From contig LR746268.1 of the NCBI GenBank assembly GCA_902729315.2, forward strand, positions 312,501 through 376,500: DNA of 64,000 nucleotides, read 5' to 3'. The position numbers and the translations under genes were made by a program. The notes under the pieces are model-generated. The model had not been told where the DNA came from. It made no database searches and was given only the letters and a program-made list of their open reading frames with translations. How positions within the stretch are numbered: the first letter of the stretch is position 1; each line of letters begins with the position of its first letter. Below, piece after piece: positions 59,210-64,000 of the stretch. The DNA is from Spirodela intermedia (taxonomy: Eukaryota; Streptophyta; Magnoliopsida; Alismatales; Araceae).

Positions 59210-59897
59210 ATGCAGCACTCCAAAGCTCCAACCGACGAGAAGTCCGAGAGCCGACTGTACATTGGGAATCTTGACCAGAGGATAACAGAGTAAGTGAGAG
59301 AGAGAGAGAGAGAGAGAGTTACTATTTTTGTTTTTGACTGCGGCAATGTTCGGTCCTCCAGGTCGGCCATACTGAAGATGTTCGCTCCGTTCGGGAACAT
59401 CGTGTCGGAGGACTTCCTGTGGCACACTCGCGGCCCCAAGCGGGGAGAACCCAGAGGCTACGCCTTCATCCAGTACAGCACCAAAGAGGTAAAAATAAGT
59501 CAAAGACCTCAGTTCTCTCTTTCTCTCTCTTCCTGAATCCTTCCTCGCTCCGGTGGCTGGCTGATCATCTCCATTTGAAGTGAGGAAGCAGGAGGCTCAA
59601 CTGGCCAAGGCCAGGATGGACGGACGCTTGGCCTGCGGCCGCCCCCTGGTCGTCCACTTCGCCAACGAAAAGTACTTTGCGGAGACCAACACCATGAAAT
59701 CCGCCGCCGCCGCCGCCGCCGCCGTGGACCGGAAGAGCGTCACCGCCGGCGGCGGTGGGGGCGCCAGCTCGTCGGGCCAGACCAGCCGCGCCGCCACGAT
59801 CGCCGCCATTAGGAGCAAGCTCAAGTCCCTGGAAGAAGAGCGCGCCGGCGGCAAGAAGCCGCGATTATCTGAGAACCCCCCCCCACAAGGCCAATGA
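59210..59897 (+). CDS. RBM18: RBM18-like RNA-binding protein (single RRM)
   Basis: Coding exons are 59210-59289, 59362-59488 and 59592-59897; phases fit, and 170 aa result. The start MQHSKAPTDEKSESRLYIGN is chosen because a splice acceptor lies at about 59149 and homologues begin close to the RRM. The RRM runs from about residue 14 to 93, with RNP2 LYIGNL and RNP1 RGYAFIQY, and the insert FLWHTRGPKRGEPRGYAF is characteristic of RBM18 proteins. The tail is Ala-rich (about 111-118), then Gly/Ser-rich, then a basic coiled stretch IAAIRSKLKSLEEERAGGKK. RBM18 is a conserved, poorly studied nuclear RRM protein. Intron 1 is only 72 bp and starts with a GA repeat. Confidence 0.9.
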
Positions 59898-60559
59898 CTG
59901 AAGTAAAGGGTCTTGGTCCTTACAGTGTTCTAGAAGGACCGCCCGTCGCTGTCAACTGTTTCCAGTTATAGGATCTGAATGGGTGCGTAACCGGGCCGGG
60001 CAGGGCCCGAGGTTTGAAAAGTCCATGTTGACAGTCTGTATTTAGGTCCGACGGGAAGCAATTGGATCTCTATTGGGCCCGGGTAGACATCCGGGCCCTC
60101 TAACAGGTCCCCTATAATTGTTTGGTTCGGGGTAGTAATGGCCTTAAATTGGGCCGATCCACGTCTGTTCGTAATCTCGTCGGCTCGCCGTCACATCCGT
60201 GATGTGATGGAAGCTTTGTCAAGGAGGGAGACTTCGGCCCCTCTCTTTCTGCCTCTCAATCTCTCTCCTCGTTATCAATCGCCCTTTCTGTCTCTCCTCC
60301 CTCACTTTCCCATTCTCCCTTTCTCTCTGTTCCCCCTCCCTCTCTCTCTCTCCCTCTTTCTTCCCTCTATTTCGCTTCCCTCTCTCTTCCCCGTCTCCCC
60401 TCCCCTCTCTCTCTCTTTCTCGCTCTCTCTTCCCTCTCTCTCTCTCTCTCTTTCTCCATCTCTGTATCTCGCTCTCTCTCTCCCTCTCTCTCTCTCTCCC
60501 CTCTCTCCCCTCTCTCCCTCTCGCTCTAGAGTTGTCTCCTCCTTTCGGGGCTGGGGGTC
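59898..60559 (+). promoter_or_regulatory. 3' UTR of RBM18-like and promoter/CT-rich leader of the hydrolase gene
   Basis: 59,970-60,150 has several GGGCC words, including TTGGGCCC near 60074 and TTGGGCCG near 60149. 60,240-60,531 is almost pure pyrimidine (CT, CCT and CTTT runs), about 290 nt directly before the hydrolase start. The 147-codon ORF at 60138 that reads through it is repeat-derived. Confidence 0.5.
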
Positions 60560-62065
60560 ATGGCGCCTTGGTTCAGCGTGATCTCCTTGTTCGAGTCCCT
60601 CGTCAGGCGCAGCTACACAGCGGCAGGCCTCCGAGAGGAGACCCACGAGATCGACGGCGGAGAGACCACCATGCGCTGCTGGGTCTCCCCCGACGTTAAA
60701 GATGGCCGCCCCACGGTGGTCCTCCTCCACGGCTTCGGTCCCAACGCCACGTGGCAGTGGCGGGGCCAGGTGGGCCCGCTCTCCCGCCGCCTCCGTCTCG
60801 TCATCCCCGACCTGCTCTTCTTCGGCGGCTCCGCCACCTGCTCCCCCAACCGCTCCGAGGTCTTCCAGGCCCAGTGCGTTCTGAAGCTCCTCGACCTCCT
60901 CGGAGTCTTCCAGTTCTCCGCGGTGGGGAACAGCTACGGCGGCTTCGTCGGCTTCCACCTGGTCAAAGCCGCCGGAGCCCAACGCGTGGACCGCCTCGTG
61001 CTCGCGAGCTCCGACCCCCTCAAGTCGCCGGAGGACGATGCGGCGCTCCTGGAGAGGGCCGGGATGAGGAGTATACCCGACCTGATCCTCCCGCGGAGCA
61101 CCCAGTCGATGAGGGCCGTCATCCATTTCTCCATGTACCGGAAGCCTCTCTTCATGCCGAACTTCCTCCTCAGCGACGTCCTCCAGGTAACTCATCCCCC
61201 TCCGCCTCCGCTGTTGATGCCGACGTTGATGCTGATGTTGATGATGGCGTCGGATCTGTTGCGGTAGGCGTGTTTGATCTTGAAGGAGTATTGACGAATG
61301 AGTGCTCTTCCGCAGAGCCTCTTCGCGGAGAATGCGGAGGAGAAGCTGGCGCTCATCAACGGGCTCGAGCTCGACAAGGACGGCGAGATTAGCAGGTCCT
61401 CTCTGGAGCAGGTGATCGACTGACTATGGCTCGATCGAAAATCTGAGAGAGAGAGAGAGAGAGAAATCGTGCTCGCTGTGGATTGATGCTCCATGGAAAT
61501 TTCTGTTTCAGCAAGTGCTTCTCATTTGGGGCGATCACGACCGCCTGTTCCCCTTGGAGACTGCGCACCGCCTAAAGGAGTAAGTCCACTGGTGCTCGTC
61601 CGAATATCTCTCAGTTGATCTGTTACTGCGCCTGATCTGTTGGATGAAAAGCCTGTTTGAACAGTTAAGAACCGAGTCCATCCATTATCCAGATCGATCT
61701 CCTCTTTCGTATGATTCTGCAGTCGATCTGTTCGAACAAAAGCCCTACAGAAAGCTCCATAATCCCAGCCTGTGCACTCCTGAAAAAATAATGAAACTTT
61801 CTTGATGGATCAGATGGAATATGATTCTGAGGGTAATCTGTTTGAGCAATCTGATCCCTGACAGAATTTTCCCGAAATCGCTCCGAGTTTCCTAGAAACT
61901 AAGAAGAAATCTATATGTATGTTTGACTCTGTGTGCTTCGGATGCAGTCATCTGGGGGAGGGGGCGAGGCTAGAGGTGATTAAGAACACGGGGCACGCGC
62001 CGCAGACGGAGGACCCGGGCAGATTCAACGAACTTGTCCTCGCCTTCCTGCTTGAGGCACGTTGA
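60560..62065 (+). CDS. Alpha/beta-hydrolase fold protein
   Basis: Exons are 60560-61186, 61316-61411, 61512-61579 and 61948-62065; the phases join to 302 aa. The oxyanion-site segment VVLLHGFG is at 53-60, the nucleophile elbow GNSYGG gives Ser125, the acid is Asp251 in WGDHDRLFP, and the catalytic His280 lies in NTGHAPQTEDP. The length and the first segment (AAGLREETHEIDGGETTMRCW, residues 21-41) fit the plant monoacylglycerol-lipase-like / epoxide-hydrolase-like group of unassigned hydrolases (close in style to those often named 2-hydroxy-6-oxo-dienoate hydrolase-like). It is probably a soluble serine hydrolase; the substrate is unknown. Intron 2 contains a GA repeat (61445-61463). Confidence 0.9.
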
Positions 62066-62756
62066 CCTCGGTCCCAGCTTCTTCCCACGTCCTCGATGGT
62101 CAACGGGATTGACCACATGCTCATCCGGGCCTCTGATGAGCCTGTGGGTTGGGTTTTTTATCGTGTGTGTGAGTAAATAATATTTCACTTATAAATCAAT
62201 GAAGATTATCTGAAAATTAGTCTCAATGGCCAACGCTTGGATTTATTAGGCTCTGTTTTCCTTTTTTTTAATAATAGAAAAATAAAATTATTACATATAT
62301 ATCCTAGGATCAGATGTGATGGATTGATGCGTCAGAGGCTGGGCATGATGGTGGGCGCTCATATGGCCAATGAGTATCCACGCGTCATGAAGAGAAAAAA
62401 ATAACCTGGAAAGTGTGATCCACGTGGCATCTGAATCAGTCGCTTCGCCACCTTCGATTGATGATGTGGCTGCCTAATCACTCGCCACATGGTAACTAAC
62501 TACCTTGCTTGTCGATCGTGAGTGGGCTGACTGGATGGGCCCCATGGGCTTTAATTCAGACCAATAAGTTTTCGAATTGTTCCACTCCTACCTTCAAAAC
62601 ACTATTGGGCCGAAATTAGGTCATAATGGGCCGGGAAAAGCCTGAAATGGGCCATATTTGGATACGGCAGCCGAAAAACCTGTCCGAGAACCCTAAACAG
62701 GTTCAGATAGGTAGAAGAGGAGGCGGAGGGAGGAGGTGCTGCCCGAGAGGAGCGAC
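62066..62756 (+). promoter_or_regulatory. Promoter of the ESF1-like gene, with site II and telo-box motifs
   Basis: After the hydrolase 3' UTR the region carries TGGGCC/T (site II) words at 62536, 62545, 62606, 62627 and 62648 and an AACCCTAA telo-box at 62689-62696, all within about 220 bp of the ATG. This pair of motifs is known from plant ribosomal-protein and ribosome-biogenesis promoters. No ORF is convincing here. Confidence 0.6.
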
Positions 62757-64000
62757 ATGGCCATTCCGGAGCAGACAGAGCGGAAAAAGAGGAAGAAGCT
62801 TCAGCACCAGGGAGACAAAGAGAAGAAGAAGAAGAAGGGGCAGGGGTTGCGAGCGGCAGACGCGACGGACCAGGTCGAAGGGAAGAAGAGGAGAGGTAAA
62901 TCTCTCCATGATGATGTTGCTAGGGCGGAAGACGATGGGAAGATGAGGAAGACGAAGAAGAGATTGAAGGAGTTGGAGCAGGGTGAAGCGGAGGGAGAGC
63001 CTACGGGTATAACCTCTGTGGCCAAGAAGCGCGAGAAGAGGAGTCGGGGTAGTTGCGAGACGGCAGTGGAAGGGAGTGGAGAAGAGCAGGGGAAGATGGC
63101 CGGTGGGCGGAGGAATCTCATTACAGATGCTCGGTTCGCCTCCGCCCACTCGGACCCGCGGTTTCAGCGCATGCCGCAGCGCGATTCCAAGGTCAGCATC
63201 GACTCCCGCTTCAGTCGCCTCTTCTCCGACAAAGGGTATGCCTCGTCTTCTGCCCCCGTCGACAAGAGGGGGAAGCCGAGGAAGGGTAAGGTTGATAATC
63301 CCCTCGCTCATTACTACCTCCGGGAAGAGGATACTCCGGCTGCAGTTCAAACGGGTGGAAAAGAGGCCAGGAGAGCGTCGGAGTCTGACGAGGAATCAGA
63401 GCCTTCGACAACAGAAGAGGAGCGTGTCGATGAATCAGGGATTGATTCTGATACGAGCTCCTCTACAGACGAGGAGGACGGGGACGACGACGATTACCAG
63501 GTCTCTCCGCTCAAAAGTTTTAAATTGCCAAAATTTTCAATATTTTATATTTTTCCCATGAAATCAAAATCATACTCCATGGATTCACACGCTGTGGTAG
63601 AGCTTGAAATCTTCTCTTCCATCTTCTGTGGCCTTGCTTCATGATTCAGACATTTTTCTTTTCCCCTTGCTCTGTTTCTCGTCAATCATCATTACAGTGG
63701 TTGATTTAGGGCGTCCATCCATGGAGACAACATCTGATTCTGCGCGATATTATGTTCAAACCCTTTTGATCTCATCTTTTGCCACCAGAAAATATATCTT
63801 TTTATCACTTGATATGAACTTATACTAGCTACAGCGTTTTGATATGTTTGTTTAATCCTCAATGTATCGTGAATCTGATCTTTTGATGTCTGTTTTGATT
63901 TTATTTTTATTTTTATTCTCATTATTATTGTATCATTGCAGTACGGTGTTGAGAGTGATGGCTACAAGTTCTGGATTGGAAGCCAGGAGGACACTCCCAC
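62757..64000 (+). CDS. ESF1: ESF1-like pre-rRNA processing protein, 5' part (cut by window end)
   Basis: The start is the ATG at 62757 (GCGACATGGC); the nearby GTG at 62736 is not used. Exon 1 is 62757-63500 (248 codons); exon 2 starts at 63942 after an acceptor TTGCAG and is open to the edge. Residues 1-110 are very Lys/Arg/Glu-rich with nuclear-signal-like KKRKK and KKKKK. The ESF1 signature follows at about 121-172: ITDARFASAHSDPRFQRMP, IDSRFSRLFSDK, SSSAPVDKRGKPRK, then NPLAHYYL, and a Ser/Asp/Glu-rich acidic stretch. ESF1 is a nucleolar factor for 18S rRNA maturation in yeast. The RNA-binding core and the NUC153 end lie outside the window. Confidence 0.85.

Noticed and set aside
60302-61195. 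297-codon minus-strand ORF opposite the hydrolase gene
   Set aside because: It runs through the CT-repeat leader (Glu/Arg repeats) and the antisense of catalytic motifs; no independent support.
62736-62756. Upstream GTG start for the ESF1-like gene
   Set aside because: Plant nuclear genes start with ATG; the ATG at 62757 has good context and directly leads the conserved basic region.
62703-63350. 215-codon minus-strand ORF opposite the ESF1-like exon
   Set aside because: Leu-rich antisense of a Lys/Glu-rich coding region; the ESF1 signature is on the plus strand.

Overview
This window is nuclear DNA of a flowering plant. GC-rich exons sit in AT-rich intergenic DNA, introns are GT-AG, pentatricopeptide-repeat and class C G-gamma genes are present, and retrotransposons are nested. 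The very GC-rich reading frames (P450, PPR, hydrolase) suggest a monocot, but this is inference.

Left part (1 to about 39,664): a tandem segmental duplication carrying a cytochrome P450 array. Four CYP92-like copies lie on the minus strand. Copy 1 is cut by the window edge (1-373). Copy 2 is intact (9036-10672). Copy 3 is truncated (23745-24235). Copy 4 is intact (36474-38110). Each duplicated block has the same layout: P450, a Ty3-type LTR element that has repeatedly received inverted LTRs of its own family, a second P450, and about 1.5 kb of upstream DNA. Block A later lost about 3.5 kb of the retroelement. It also gained an 11.5-kb Ty1-copia element (12159-23666, 5-bp target duplication TTATA), which itself contains remnants of a Ty3 chromovirus.

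Right part (about 39,665 to 64,000): an ordinary gene-rich region. In order it holds a GS3/DEP1/AGG3-type G-gamma gene (minus strand, 4 exons), a doubtful 57-aa ORF, an intronless PPR gene whose stop codon lies in tRNA-Leu-derived sequence, a 15-exon TTLL12-like gene (minus), an RBM18-like RRM gene (plus), an alpha/beta-hydrolase gene (plus) and the 5' part of an ESF1-like ribosome-biogenesis gene (plus, cut by the window end). Exon borders for the multi-exon genes were worked out by hand from GT/AG sites and phase; every completed gene gave an uninterrupted frame of whole codons.

The genes on the right look like unrelated housekeeping or signalling genes. The P450s on the left form a local family that has been shaped by duplication, probable gene conversion and retrotransposition. 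I found no CRISPR array, prokaryotic feature or clearly novel multi-gene system. The most distinctive items are the self-nested inverted LTRs, the conversion pattern in the P450 array, the PPR/tRNA fusion and the cysteine-rich G-gamma gene.
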